DNA of 64,000 bases, taken from Lunularia cruciata. Lineage: Eukaryota > Streptophyta > Marchantiopsida > Lunulariales > Lunulariaceae. The stretch lies in NCBI GenBank assembly GCA_948567375.1, contig OX419756.1:61642333-61706332 (forward strand), in the 5' to 3' direction. The notes under the pieces were generated by a model, which was given only the letters and a program-made list of their open reading frames with translations, had not been told where the DNA came from and did no database searches. Numbering within the stretch: the first letter of the stretch is position 1; each line of letters starts with the position of its first letter. Shown here in pieces: positions 46,309 through 58,795 of the stretch. The translations under genes were made by a program, and so were the position numbers.

Positions 46309-46660
46309 TAGCTGCAGAAAGCTACTCGTCGAATCCTGTGCTCATAGGTCGGATGCGTAACTACTGGTTGAAATAAGTTTGCTGAACCGGGTGCCTGAAT
46401 GAATGCTGCTCTTCGGTACACCGAGGAGCAGCATTAAGAAGGTTGTCACTAAGAAGCGTGGAATACCGCTCATGTGATGTCTTTCATAATTGGACTAAAG
46501 TTCACTCTGCCCGAATTATCTTTCCTTTTCTTTCTAAGATCTGGATGGTTTGACCTTTTGAGATATATGAGATGTTATAGAAAAATAAAAGCAACAATTG
46601 CATGAGATCTTTCAAGAGAAATTACAATCCCCAAATGTACTTGTACTTCTCACAGCGTCT
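46309..46660 (+). repeat. Second tandem copy of the 3' region
   Basis: Aligns with 45988-46308 (TAGCTGCAGAAAGCTA start, ACAGCGTCTAG end), offset 321 bp, including an AATAAA near 46585. It is absent from the inverted copy at 63 kb. Confidence 0.9.
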
Positions 46661-47140
46661 AGAAAGTAAACTTGTCCAGGCCATGCGACCTCGAACTCCG
46701 TAATTTGCAAGTCCTGAACAAAGATCGTTCTGGTTTAGACCAACCTGAGCGTTATTGATTGGAGTTGTCCACTGGACACAATGTGTGTATCACTAGTTGA
46801 CTTCATTGTGAGGTGCAAAATTCTACTACTTTGATATGATCAGTAAGCTCAAGGAAAGTTAATTACAAATCTCTCCTGCAAATTGCGTTGTTCTATAAAT
46901 CGCTCTCAACCTACCCTTGTTGGCAAACTGTAGAGCAACCGCTCCTTCACGGGTGATGAGTGGGCATTAATTATACGTCATCGTGGTTTCTCATTGTACT
47001 CGCAGCTAGTCAATAAGACGAAAAGTTTCGCGTTCAAGTTTTTGCGAAAAGTTTCAGACGATGTAGAGTTGCATTATGCAACTGTATGAAAGTTTGTGAA
47101 ACTTAGACAATATTTCCGTCCTGGTTACGTTCGCACTATG
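46661..47140. other. Gene-island flank, nothing recognised
   Basis: Relatively CpG-rich, no ORF of note, not present in the inverted copy. Confidence 0.4.
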
Positions 47141-47640
47141 GGGATCGCCATGGGTTCACCTGTTCTTTCGGGTGTTGCTGGTGCTGGGTGTCGCTCGAGT
47201 GTGCCAGGATGGGGTTGTTGGGTGCCGTTGTTGGTAAAAGCTTTGAATTTGGAAGTCGACGTGACCAAGAATTATTTGATTTCCAGGGTTAGAGATTCAA
47301 ATTGTTGCTACTAAGTATCCAAAGTCTAGAGTGAGAGATACATTAGTTGTTAAAGTTATATTATATTTTTTATATGAGAATTTTAAATTTTGGGTTAAAA
47401 ATGCATTAGTCATGCAAGAAATATTCCATTTGTCGTGTGAAACATCGGGAGTTAGTTGAGAGTGACCATTTTGAATTTCAAGATGAAGATGTGACTAATG
47501 GGATTTGTTGTGACAAATGGGGTCTGTTGAAAAACTGGGATAATCCCATTGATGGGATTTGCTCTATTGTTTGTGAAAATGGGACAATGACCTGATCGCT
47601 TTGATGTTCTCTTTGTGATAAAGAAGGTGAATACTCTCAT
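47141..47640 (+). repeat. Inverted-duplication arm, distal part
   Basis: Matches 62740-63180 in reverse: CCAGGATGGGGTTGTTGGGTG, AAATATTCCAT..GTGTGAAACATCGGGAGTTAG and TGTTGTGACAAATGG are shared. No coding region is supported. Confidence 0.85.
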
Positions 47641-48777
47641 CTTGGAGGGGTATCCATGTTTAGAGAGAGAAGTGCCTCCTTACATGTATACATTTTGGAC
47701 AAGGGTAAAGCAAAGACACAATTGCTCCTTTGCAAGGAAGTAGATTGAGTAGATTTGAAATTCAGTAGAGAAAAGGTGAAAAATTGCAGGAGTATCAAGA
47801 GAGGAGAGAGAGGAAAACATTAATAGGGATAAAAAAAATGGCAAATATTGCAAATTATGAGAAGGTGTGGAATATGTACACCATGGAGGATTTTCATGAG
47901 CAAGAATAGCTCATCAAATTGCACTCTATTGCAAATTACATAACTTCTATCAAGTAGGTATGGTTAGACAAAAGTAAGGTCAGAAAATTGGTGGAATCAA
48001 TTTGAGATATGGATCTTGATGCACTTGGATTGAAAGTGTGCCTTGGAATGCAGTATTATGTCCAAATGTGATTATTTCTACATGCTCCATTGACTTTTTA
48101 GTGATAATTTTATTCAATTTGAGTAGGACTAGAGTCTATGGGAGAAAATTTCCCTCCCCAACCCACTGCAAATCCCACAACCTATCAACTCCCTAACATG
48201 TCTATAGGGCAGACAAATCTTAGGGATTTGACATATTCCGTGCAGCAAACCCTCGCTTGTATCTTGTTGATGTAGCAAACCCCTAACAAACCCTTGAGCA
48301 GCTCCCCATCAAACTCCATCTACAAGGCAAAACCTTCAACAAACCACTTCACATATCCAGTTTGGCAAATGAACCATTTCTAGGTACCCCATCTGGATTG
48401 AGCAAACTCCTATCCTATGCTAGTAATCCATAGCAACTTGAGCAAATTCATATGGATTTTTCAACAAGCCCATGATTTCTCTAGCAAACACCCCCACCCC
48501 CAACCCCTCTCTGAATAAAACCCTGTTCTACACAACCACATCTCTTTCCTCCATGAGCAAACCCTATACTTTTGATCACTTGAAGAAGGGGGCCAAATTC
48601 ATACACAAGTGCACAAATAGATTGATTATGAGAGTTCTATGACTAGTTTTTATGATCTATCATATGTGGAGTTAGATAGTTGACAAAATTTTAGTTGTGA
48701 TGAAATCAAGAAATGCCATGTGTGAGCAATTTAGATCTAATTTGATCAATTGAAGTTGGAAGATAAGAAATCAAGGT
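47641..48777. other. Unassigned 1.1 kb
   Basis: AT-rich and CpG-poor. From about 48180 to 48540 it repeats short AGCAAAC/CAAACCC words. No gene seen. Confidence 0.4.
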
Positions 48778-49208
48778 TGTAAAATATTAAGAGAAGTAAG
48801 AGAGTGGAAGATTGGAATGAAAGATCAGGTTATGACTCTTGAATGAGTGAAACTCCAAATGCCTAGCATGAGCTTGGGCTTTGATATTTATGGGGAACAT
48901 ACAAGGTTCTTGGGAAGCTTCTCAAGACATTTCTTAAAAAGTATCTTCTTAGAGTGCATGTTAAGCTAATTGGGACGTATTTTAAGAAGTTTCCTTCTAG
49001 AATCCATCTACTTGGCATGCAAGCTAAGCTAGTTGAGAAGTTTCCCAAGAAGCTTCCTCCTAGAAGCTGTCTACTTGGTATACACATTACATAATACTTT
49101 GAAGGTACCAAGAAACTTCTTGAACATTCTTATAATTCTTGGTTAATGTTACATATTTGCTATTTTTTTAGTCTCAACTAATTTGTCAGTAAACTCCAGA
49201 TTGTTACA
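48778..49208 (-). repeat. Solo C1 LTR
   Basis: About 430 bp, TGTAAAATA...TTGTTACA on the plus strand, aligned with 12655-13079, with no C1 internal sequence on either side. No clear target duplication (aaggt / ccttt). AAGAAGCTTCC remains, but the heat-shock array is mostly decayed. Confidence 0.85.
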
Positions 49209-49631
49209 CCTTTGGAGTTGTACCTTAAGGGAAAGGTAGTATGTATCTTTGTAGTAAAATTTTTTAGAATGAAAGAGAGTTTTGAGTGAAATGAACATAA
49301 CCTTCAAGATTAATTTGAAATCTATTTGTAGTGAAATGATAGTTAGTTTCCCTTTTCCATAGTGTGTCGTAGGGTAACACTACACTCTTGTGGGAGTGGT
49401 TTCTGCCCAAGAGGTTTGCAAGAAATAAAAAATAATTTGTAGCTTAGTGATTTCTCTTCACTTTTGGTCACTTGGATATTTGAAGGAACAACCTGTTCTT
49501 ACCAAATTTACTAGTATTAGTGCAACAATAAATCACCATAATTCAATATTGAAAACTACATATCATGTGCTTCAAAAACTCAAAATAATCTTAAAACCAT
49601 ATATTGATAAGGTTTACTCAATCTAGATATC
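49209..49631. other. Unassigned 420 bp
   Basis: No ORF or known repeat recognised. Confidence 0.4.
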
Positions 49632-51345
49632 TAATCAAGAGGATTGAAAATATACATTCAAATAAATAGATTACCATAATATTTAATTTTATTAAAAGTA
49701 AAAGGAGTAGCATATTTGATATATTGCAATGGTAGAATTAATAATGAATATTAAAATTTGATGTTAAAGACATAGAATGTAAAAATGAAGATTGGTTTAA
49801 TAATTTATTTTTTTAAAATAACATTATAATTATGCAATAAAACTTTAGAATGAGTGAATATGGGATGAAGATTAATTCCATGGTGATGATTGATGTACAA
49901 ATAATATTAGAATCAAGCATGGAAAAAAATCATCAGTGAATATCAATAAAGATGAAAATATAAATTAATTTTAGGTCAATAATGATAAAAAATATTTAAT
50001 TATTTATCTTCAAAATAAAATAAAAATTTTCCACTGCTAATATAAATAAATTTAAATGTTTCAATATTATAATCCAAAATTTAAAGTAATACTAGAATCA
50101 ATATAAGTCAACACTAAACAAATCGTCATTTGACATGTCAATATACAAAACAGTCTTCTAGTTTGATATGTTAAAAAAAGTCCAAGAATTGAAATATACA
50201 TATTGTTATAAAAATGATTGATTGTTATTCATGCTAGCCATGCAACTCAACACTGACAAGAGAGTGCTTTTTCTGATAGCCTGTGGAGATTGACCAAAAA
50301 AAGCTTCATGTTAGAACTTTAGAAGATTGTTTACACAAGTATTTGAGAAGATAAATGTTGTGATCAAAATCCAAATATCTTTGTTACTGTCACTCCAAAA
50401 CACCAAGGGTTTTCCAAAGTGGCACCAAGGCAGAACATCACTACATCTAACATTTTACTTAAGAATGGTAAGATATCTTGTTTATTGCAAATATAGTCCC
50501 AAGGTTGAGAATTTTAATCTTCTCTATAAATTAATGGATATCACAAATAGATCATTAGTGGAATATACCAAAAATGAGTGATCTAGTTTAGTTTAGTAGA
50601 TCTTGTGAGATATGACCCATAGATTTTTCAAATTACAAGATTCTAATAAACAAGGATAAGTTTCTACATTATATAAAGATTAGGCAAAGCTAAAAGTTGA
50701 ACAAGATCATATTATCCTTAGTGTAGATAAGCATTAATCATCTTTATTTTTTTCAATATTGTGATAAATGATACTTGTATATCTAATGTTTGTATTTTTT
50801 CCATTATTGATTATCTAAATAATTAGATTTTTACCTATAATATTTGAAATATTGCTTTACCTTAGTCACACTAAGTTATGCATGGTTAATAATCATTCAA
50901 ATTTTTCATCTAGTTGTATGACTAAATATGCAAATAATTATTGCTTCTTGCATAAGTTGTAAACTATAAGCTTTGTGTGTGTTATAAAAATTTGAAGAAA
51001 GAGCTAAGTTGGATAAGCACCTGAGGAAATGTTTCACCGAGGTTAAAAATAAAAAGGAAAAATTATTTAGAAAATAGGAAAAGTAAAAAACTCCAATCTT
51101 TTTCTCAAAATTTTTTGACCAAATTGGAGTGCATGTTGTTTTTTTTTCAAATCAAATTGATCAAATATCCACTTATATGAACAAATTACTAAGAAATAAA
51201 TAAATTCATCCTACTTGCCTTGATACTTTCCCTAAAGTCTTCATATCATTCAAAACCAAAAGTCATTGTATTAGATGAACATAGAAGTATGAATGTTTGG
51301 TTGAAAATTTAGTTCCTATAATTAAGAGTATCCACTATATCACTT
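49632..51345. repeat. AT-rich noncoding segment, copy 2 of 2
   Basis: Paralogue of 24512-26270 in the same orientation. After 51345 it continues with 560 bp that the first copy lacks. Confidence 0.85.
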
Positions 51346-51904
51346 TCAATTCATAATTATTCAGATTTGATATGAAAGACAGAGCAAAAAATATTAAGAG
51401 CAGGACTATTTATTTTTGAGTTTTTGTTGCCACAAGATAAAACAAAAGAAAATTCCTCAATAGGGCTGGCAAAGAGAGGATGAAAATAAGCTATGGGTTG
51501 GTTTGTTTGAAGGCATACTCTAAATCAAGTGGTTGGACAAGAGGGATAATTTTTGGATGCTCTATAGTACATAAGAGGTTTGCAAGGTGGTATATCATAT
51601 GTATTTGATGTTAAGTAAATTATGTGATGAATAATTTCTTTCTGTCTCACAAAATATTGAGTGGATATATATTAGTAAAACAAGAGATCCTATTGTCAAT
51701 CTTGTTTTTTCTCCTTGAAGTGAAATTAGTTTACCATAAATATGTTCAACATTTAGGCAATCAGAATTGACATTCTTAAAGATTAAATTTGTGTATGTAG
51801 AGAGAAAAAGTTTACATTTGCATATATAGAGAGAAATTTGTTTTACGCTAGTACTTAAGCATAAATTCACAAAGATTTATATTCAACTAAAATCACTATG
51901 GAGT
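51346..51904. other. Unassigned spacer between AT-rich segment and G2 RT
   Basis: No homology seen elsewhere in the window. An open frame at 51595-51870 (-) has no recognisable features. Confidence 0.4.
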
Positions 51905-53140
51905 GTAAATGGTCAATGCATAAGCCTTATTGGAAAATGAGAAGATGGACCTCCTATAGTATCCAAGCATCCCCAAGAACTAGTGTAACTTTTTCAAGCT
52001 TGAAGGGGATGGAAGCTTTGAGATTTTCTTCACCTTTTTAAGGTCCCTTGCTATTCCATCATTGGAAATGATAAGCCCCAAAAGTATACCTTGTTCATAG
52101 CCAAAGATGCACTTCTTTGGGTTGAGTAATGCATTTGCCTCATCCAAATGTTGCAAGACCTTGATCGACTGCTCAACCTCAAAGTGCTCCTCCTTGCTCT
52201 AATAGACACAGAAGTCATTTATAAAATCTCTCACAATTTTTCAAATGAAAGGTTTAAACACCTTGTTCATGAATTGTTGAAATGTATCTAGAGTATTACA
52301 AAGCCCAAAACATATGACCTTGAAAGCATAAGTTCCCCAAGGTGTGGTGAATTATTGATGCTATGGTGCAATCTTGATTTGGTTATAGTCACTATAACCA
52401 TGTTCAAAATTGTACCTCTCATGACTCACAACTTCTTCCAAGATCTCATCAATGAATTGCAAGGGGTATTATCCTTCTTGGTAACAACATTGAGCTTCTT
52501 ATAATTAACACATACCCAAAGCTTGCCATTCTTCTTTTTCACAATCACAATTAGAGACACCCATTCTGAATTCTCTACCTCAAAATACACTCAACATCCT
52601 TGAGCTTATCAATCTCCTCCTTCACAACCAAAGCTGTTAGTGGGCTATTGTGACCTTGCTTTTGGTAGAATGGTCTTGCATGTGATTCCATCTCTATCCA
52701 ATGCTCCTCCAAGGGGACTTCCTTAAGCTCCTTGTAATTAAAAGCAAACACATGGATAAAATTGTAGAAAATATCTTCAAATCTTACCTTCTCCTCCTTG
52801 GTAACATTTGGACCATACTTGAGGGTAGATATTCTCCTTTCTATCTCCTCTAGTGTCAATAGTGATTTATAAACCTCTGGCCTAGGGTCAAAGTCCATAG
52901 CACATAAGAAATGCACATCTAAAGATGCTCATTTGAAGAGGTCTCTTCCTCCATGTTGGTGTCCATACTTGAAGCTCCTTTTGAATCTTATTCCCAATAA
53001 TCAGAAGATGATGTATCTAAATGTGAGGTATGGTTGGTATTGGTTATTTGAACTGTAACCCAATGGTATGATGGCCCAATTCTGAAATACCCTTTGTGCC
53101 ATTGATAGTTGTTTGAGCTCCTCTCAACTATGGCCTCCCA
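51905..53140 (-). pseudogene. G2 RT and protease linker, block C
   Basis: Minus strand: 52575-52916 reads MHFLCAMDFDPRPEVYKSLL and LEEIERRISTLKYGPNVTKE then VRFEDIFYNFIHVFAFNYKE, the linker and start of RT, matching 7627-7760. RT follows to 51905 with decayed FGLCN, FI.DFCVY and FLG segments similar to 6750-7480. It is cut at about 51905, so RNase H and integrase are missing. Confidence 0.8.
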
Positions 53141-54265
53141 AGAAGAATGTATATCATCTACAAAACATGCTCTCTCTTCTCTTGTGCCAAAAGCTCCAAG
53201 TTAAGACCTTTGGAGTTTAAGCATTCTCCCTTTTCATACTTGCTCTCGATCACATCTTTGGATACTACTCTATTACCTCTATTTTGTATAGGAAACACCA
53301 GGGCTTCACCACCTCCCTCTTTTTCTCTATTTGCCTCCTCAACCCCTCCTCCATGGTATGTGCAATTTGGGTAATTCTTTTGGACGTGACCTCTACCTTC
53401 ACAACCAAAATCGTTTTTATCATTGAAATGCTAGTTGGTTGGCCTCTTCTATATGGATAGTTTCCATAACCCCTAGAATATCTCTCAACATTTTGGTCCA
53501 TCTCTCTCTTCTCCCATAGTTGCACTATATTGATCTTGACATCTACAAGTTGCTCCATGATAGTTTGAAGGGGATCTTTTGGTAAAGGTGCAAGAATAGA
53601 ATCACCTCCTACTTGTGGTGGCACCCTTGCCACCAAAGGATCAAAATCCCTATCATAATTTTAGACTTGTGGAGGATAACCTCCTTCACCACCAAATCAT
53701 TCTCATCTCCTTCCAAATTCTCTTCCATACAAACTGCAATATTGGTAGCTTTTACCTTGGAAGAAGGTTTCTTGTATCTCATCGTGCTTGTGGGAGGGTT
53801 GAAAATTTGTGCTTTCAATCCTCCCACAAAATTCTTGTTGAGCATGGCTCCTATCTAACTAATTGTAGTCTCCACATCATCCCCACTTGTCCTCAACACT
53901 ATGCAAAACTTGAACTCTAACTTCTCTAGTCTTACTCTTTCTGTACAAACTCTCACTTTCTTTCCATCTCCTTGCTTGAGGAAGGTAATCTCATCATCAA
54001 TCTCTCATTACTCTCATCCAAAAGAAAGTTCTCAATGAGTATTGTAGTCAAACTCTCCCAAGACTCCTCTTGCACATCCTTGTTTTTTTGGTATTTAGAC
54101 TCACACCATATAAGAGCTACATCCTCAAAGAAATTGGTACCAATGAGACCCATTCATTCTTCCTCCTCTCATTGTTTCTTATGCAAGCTCTCTTGAAGTC
54201 TCTCACAAGAACTCCACATACCCTCCATTTTTGCCAAAGAAAATTGGAAGTTTTCTCATCTTTAT
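53140..54265 (-). pseudogene. G2 gag, block C
   Basis: Pieces 53953-54153 (GTNFFEDVALIWCESKYQKN, WESLTTILIENFLLDESNER), 53609-53845 (MLNKNFVGGLKAQIF, KVKATNIAVCMEENLEGDEN) and 53265-53636 (VARVPPQVGG, PLPKDPLQTIMEQLVDVKIN, ERYSRGYGNYPYRRGQP) give capsid to nucleocapsid. The knuckle lies near 53400. Frame changes separate the pieces. Confidence 0.83.
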
Positions 54266-55757
54266 CCCTCACTACCTTTCCTTCCTCTATATTTAATTAT
54301 TTTTTCCTCTTTATATATCTCTCACCTTATAAATAATAAATTACAAACATGCTTAACACCATTCTAGAGTAGTCAACAATAGGCAACACATAAGGTTCAA
54401 GTTGCTCTAAGGTTTTCATTGCATGATCAAATCCCAAGATGCATACTAGTCAAACTCTCATGGATAGTTTATCCATTAGTTGAAAGATTATCTCCATCAC
54501 TAATCTTGAGAACTAGCTCATGAAGGTGCTAGTATCTCCATAGTTGGAAGATTCTCTAAGACTCTCTCCAAGATCTTTCACCAAAATCTCCAAAAGTATT
54601 GTTACTCTACTATACTTATGTCCTTTTGGAAGTTCTTCCATTCCTCACATTACTTCTTGGTCTTAGATCTCTTCCCTTCTAATCTTGGTGAGGAAGGTCC
54701 AATATGCAATCTGGAGTCAAGTAAGCCTCTCCTTTCTCTCAATCTCTTACTCTCAAAGGTCAATTAACATGAACTTGCCATGTGTTTCTTTTATCCATAT
54801 AAAAAGCACTTAAACCCACTCTTTCCTCCAAGTGGTGTAGGTTCTGGATCCTCTCTACACTCTCTTCAAATCAGCCCCTAGAATCACCTCAAACCCTTGT
54901 GGGACCTTGCAAAACCTCAAATTCCACTCTTGATGGCCCCCATGCTCCCGCTCTCAAGATGAGTCTAAACACTCAAACATACTTTTGGTTGTTCTCACAC
55001 TCTTTACACATCATAACTCAACTCCCTACAACTGACTCTTCTTCACAATCTAAGTTAATCCTCCCAACTCGTAATTCCACATTCTATGAAATGTTGCATA
55101 AAAAAAATCCACTCTAGGGAGTCCTTCCTTGCAAAATTTCAGTCATTTTCATTGAGCCATTTGGCCATCAAATTTCACTATTTATACACATCTTCCCAGG
55201 TTTGGTCTAAAACCACCCGCCTTTGTCAGAAATTTATAACTTATTGTGCAAGAATGATGTCTCCCCCAAAAGATTAAAAAAATTTGCACATAATTTGTTG
55301 GGAAAGTTTAAGAACAATCTAGTGCAAAATGAAGAAATAACAAACTACAAAGTTCCAAGGCTTGTACAATTTATGGGAATAGTTTACTCTACAACCTTCT
55401 ATAACTTGTAGCTTAATGCGTGTACCAGCCCTTATGATATTTTTAAGTGCTCCAGTTGAAAGGTTGTTCAAGCTTTACCCTAAGAAAATTCTAGATCCAG
55501 ATATCAAACTTTAAGTTTTATCCAAAATCACCATAATCCCTGAATTCTATAATCCACCTCACAAAATCTCTCCAAATCTTCTCATGTGTATAGCATGTAT
55601 AAAATCACCTTAAAACATCATAATGAACTATAGGGTATGAAAATAGATCCAAGTTCTCCTATATAAATTTAGCCTTCTTCTCCCCTAATATTCTCTCCAA
55701 GTGAACTCTTATATACAATTGAACGTGAAACATTATCTTACCTTCTAAAGAGGACTT
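54266..55757 (-). mobile_element. G2 leader, block C
   Basis: Aligns with 1538-3046 and 27561-29055. The plus strand is open at 54899-55117 for part of the antisense ORF (GPCKTSNSTLDGPHAPAL). No long microsatellite remains. Confidence 0.65.
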
Positions 55758-56456
55758 GGTAATGGAACCAAAAATGTTAACCAGTCTATCTCTCACTCAA
55801 GATAAACCTCTAATGGCTATCGGGTTAAATCACATGGACTAAGAAGACAAAGAACCACAACTTTATCTCACTCCTCCAAAGGTAGAACTCCAAGGCAATT
55901 CAGACTCAAGACATTGCACAAGAGAGAACTTAATAAGAGAAAGGTAATTACAAATGAGAGGACCATGAATATCTCCTCACGCCTAGCTTATACTTGTGGA
56001 ATACACTTGTGGAAAGGTTATAAATCAAATTACTTATTATTGGAGTAACTCAAGTTACTAGGCTAAAAGTCAAATAAAGTCTAAAGGAATTTCCAAACAC
56101 ATGGGAATATTCTCATGAGTAGGTGATCTTATCCTCACCTACCAACTAAATCAAGGATTCCTTCATAAGGGCTATCCTTGGACTAGAGAAGAATCCACCC
56201 CAACAAGGCTTGTGAATGTAAGAGTTTTCAAATCTTTACTCAAAGTCAAATATCTAGGAATAATACCAAGTCAATACACTACAAGAAAACATGATGATGT
56301 TCCTTTTTATCCCTTGCTCTAGAATAAGGTCACTTTTATCTTAGCTAAGACTAATGATGTTCATGTACAAGCTTAGCTAAACTCCAAATAGATTATATTT
56401 TCCCACTACTTGCAATACCAAACTTAATATCCCTATAGAGCATACATGTACCAACG
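55758..56456 (-). mobile_element. G2 LTR and primer site, block C
   Basis: Primer site 55758-55770 (TGGTTCCATTACC, minus). The LTR is about 55775-56456 and abuts C1 RNase H/RT sequence at the same junction as blocks A and B. Confidence 0.65.
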
Positions 56457-57998
56457 GGTGTTATAGAACCATCAATAAAAACTTGGTAATCCATTAAATG
56501 CATGGACTTCCATTGCATCCTTAGGAGTATGGCTAATTGTGAATGGCCTTGATTTTCTCTTCTTTTGTCTTGATCCCCTCTGGTGAGACCTTATGATCCA
56601 AGAAGGTAACTTCCTCATACCAAAAGGTACACTTTGATCTCTTGTAGTAAAACTTCCATTGGAATAGTCATCTTAAGACTTATTGTACGTGACTTATGTT
56701 GTACCTTTATCTTACCATAGATTAAAATATCATCCAAAGAACACCATAATATATAGATCCAATAGCCCATTTAGCACTTGATGTATGATTTGGTAGTTTT
56801 TATAAGTACCCATGAAAACTGCCGGAGCATTAGTGAACCCAAAAGGTAAATTGTCTATAAAAAATATCTATACAACGTGAGAAAGGTAATATTTTTCACA
56901 TCTTCCCTACCAATTGGAACCTTCCAATAGCCATTTCAAAGGTCCAACTTGGAGAAATATCATGCTTTACTCAATTGATCCAACAGGTCATCAATTCAAG
57001 GAAAAGGATATGCATTCTTCATTGTTTATTTATTAAGGCCATGGTAGTCAATAAAAAATTTAATTCCTCCATCCTTCCTTGGTACAAAAAGTATTGGTGC
57101 TCCCCAAGAGGATGTATTGTATTGTATGAAATCATTCTCCAATAACTCAATCAATGTTGTTGAAAGTCTTATAACTCCTTTGGTAAGAGACTATAGATTG
57201 ATCTAAAAACTAGAGTACTACTTGATAATAATTCAATCTTCAAGGCCTACCTTGATTGAAAGGTAACCTCCTTGGAAGATCATCTAGAACACATTTGCAA
57301 ATTCCTAAAATATTTGATCAACCATTAACTTTTGATCTTCATCATAATCTCGTTGTGCAATAGGTTTGATCCACATTGCAAAAGTAAGAATATCTTCCTC
57401 CAAAGCTTACTATATAGTTGTTATACTAACAAACTTCCTTACCTGGGATGGATTGTTCTTAGGTGTCTTACTCAAAGGTGCCAAACAACATAATTGGTAA
57501 TTTTTACCTTGGTGTTATACTTGAATTTGTTGTTGAGTCCAACCAAATTGAACCTTATGATGTTCAAGCCAAGGAAGACACAGATTGATATTGTAGTGCA
57601 AGGAGGTGACTATAAATCTTATGCACTCAATAATTCTTTCTAATCTTGAATGCAATAGGTTTTGAGATTGAGAATGCAAGACTCTTTCTACCATCTACCA
57701 TCATCAATTTGTTGCATAAAATTGGTTTTATAAGAATATAATTTTTTTTTACTAATTGCAAGGACATAAAATTCTCAAAACTCCCAAAATCTACAAAAAT
57801 TCTTCAACTATGATCTAATATTATACCTTGCAAGTGAATCAAACAAACTTCAACCCTATCGGAACATGTTAGGTTCCTTGTAAATGACTCAATATCTCCT
57901 ACTAGGATTCTTTGTTTCCATATTCATTGAGCTACATAAACTCCATTTGGGTAACTTGTCGGGGTTTTCCATTCTAGATTGAACTTTCAACAATGTGA
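56457..57998 (-). pseudogene. C1 RT, protease and nucleocapsid remnants, block C
   Basis: Same content and order as 29761-31339. The copia 3 LTR begins just after TCACATTTG at about 57998, the same C1 position as in block B. Confidence 0.75.
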
Positions 57999-58795
57999 GG
58001 TCACATTTGGTGAGAGATTTGGTTAGGCCAACATCCACCTATGTCTCTAGTTTCATCGGATATTATTTATTCAAGAATCGTCAAAAAATCTCAATTGACT
58101 AATGACACTACAAAATTTATACAATTTACACTTGTACTTGTCATTCATTATCTAGTTTTGGAATGTGTAGTGCCAATTGATCCCATATCTAACACTAGAT
58201 TGTATGGTACCAATTGATACATATCACCTTACAAAGTTTTGCAAGTGGGATCCATTCTTGTAGCTTCCCATTGGGTACATTCCCACAAAAGCCATTTCCC
58301 GCAATGGAAACTTAGAGTACCATAGTAGAATCCCATACAAGCCATTCCTAAAACCATCCTTATAACTCCCATAGCCAATCCTGCAAGTCCCAAAGCAAGT
58401 CTCACAAGAGTCAATACTGTAGCTCCTACAAGACACATTTTAACTTCAGGTAGATGTAAGACACATTATTGAACTTCAGGTGGATGTAAATTTTTTCTAA
58501 AACTTAATTTCTATGATCTTGGTATTTATGAAAAGCCCTTGAGAAGTTGTTTCCAATGAGATAAAGTATGTCTCATTTAATTTTGTACTCATAAAGAAAT
58601 CAATCACAATACGGATAGCTTTTTTTATGTACTCCCATAAATAAAATCTTGTAATTTGAAGATCTATCTCATAGTTACTTTTCTACACTCCAATAGAAGA
58701 TTTATGTTGTATTGACTCTTCAATGTTCTTGTAGGATAATTTAGAGTATTCCTATAATTAATTGAATTCTACACTTAATAATCTCCCACCTGGAC
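57999..58795 (-). repeat. Copia element 3 3' LTR
   Basis: Aligns with 31340-32138 but lacks about 100 bp near its 3' end. It contains a small tandem repeat of about 29 bp at 58431-58488 (GACACATT...TTCAGGT.GATGTA). The polypurine tract GGTGGGAGA precedes it on the minus strand. Confidence 0.8.

Noticed and set aside
48778..49208. Target-site duplication of the solo LTR
   Set aside because: The flanks aaggt and ccttt do not match; either decayed or the LTR arose by another route.
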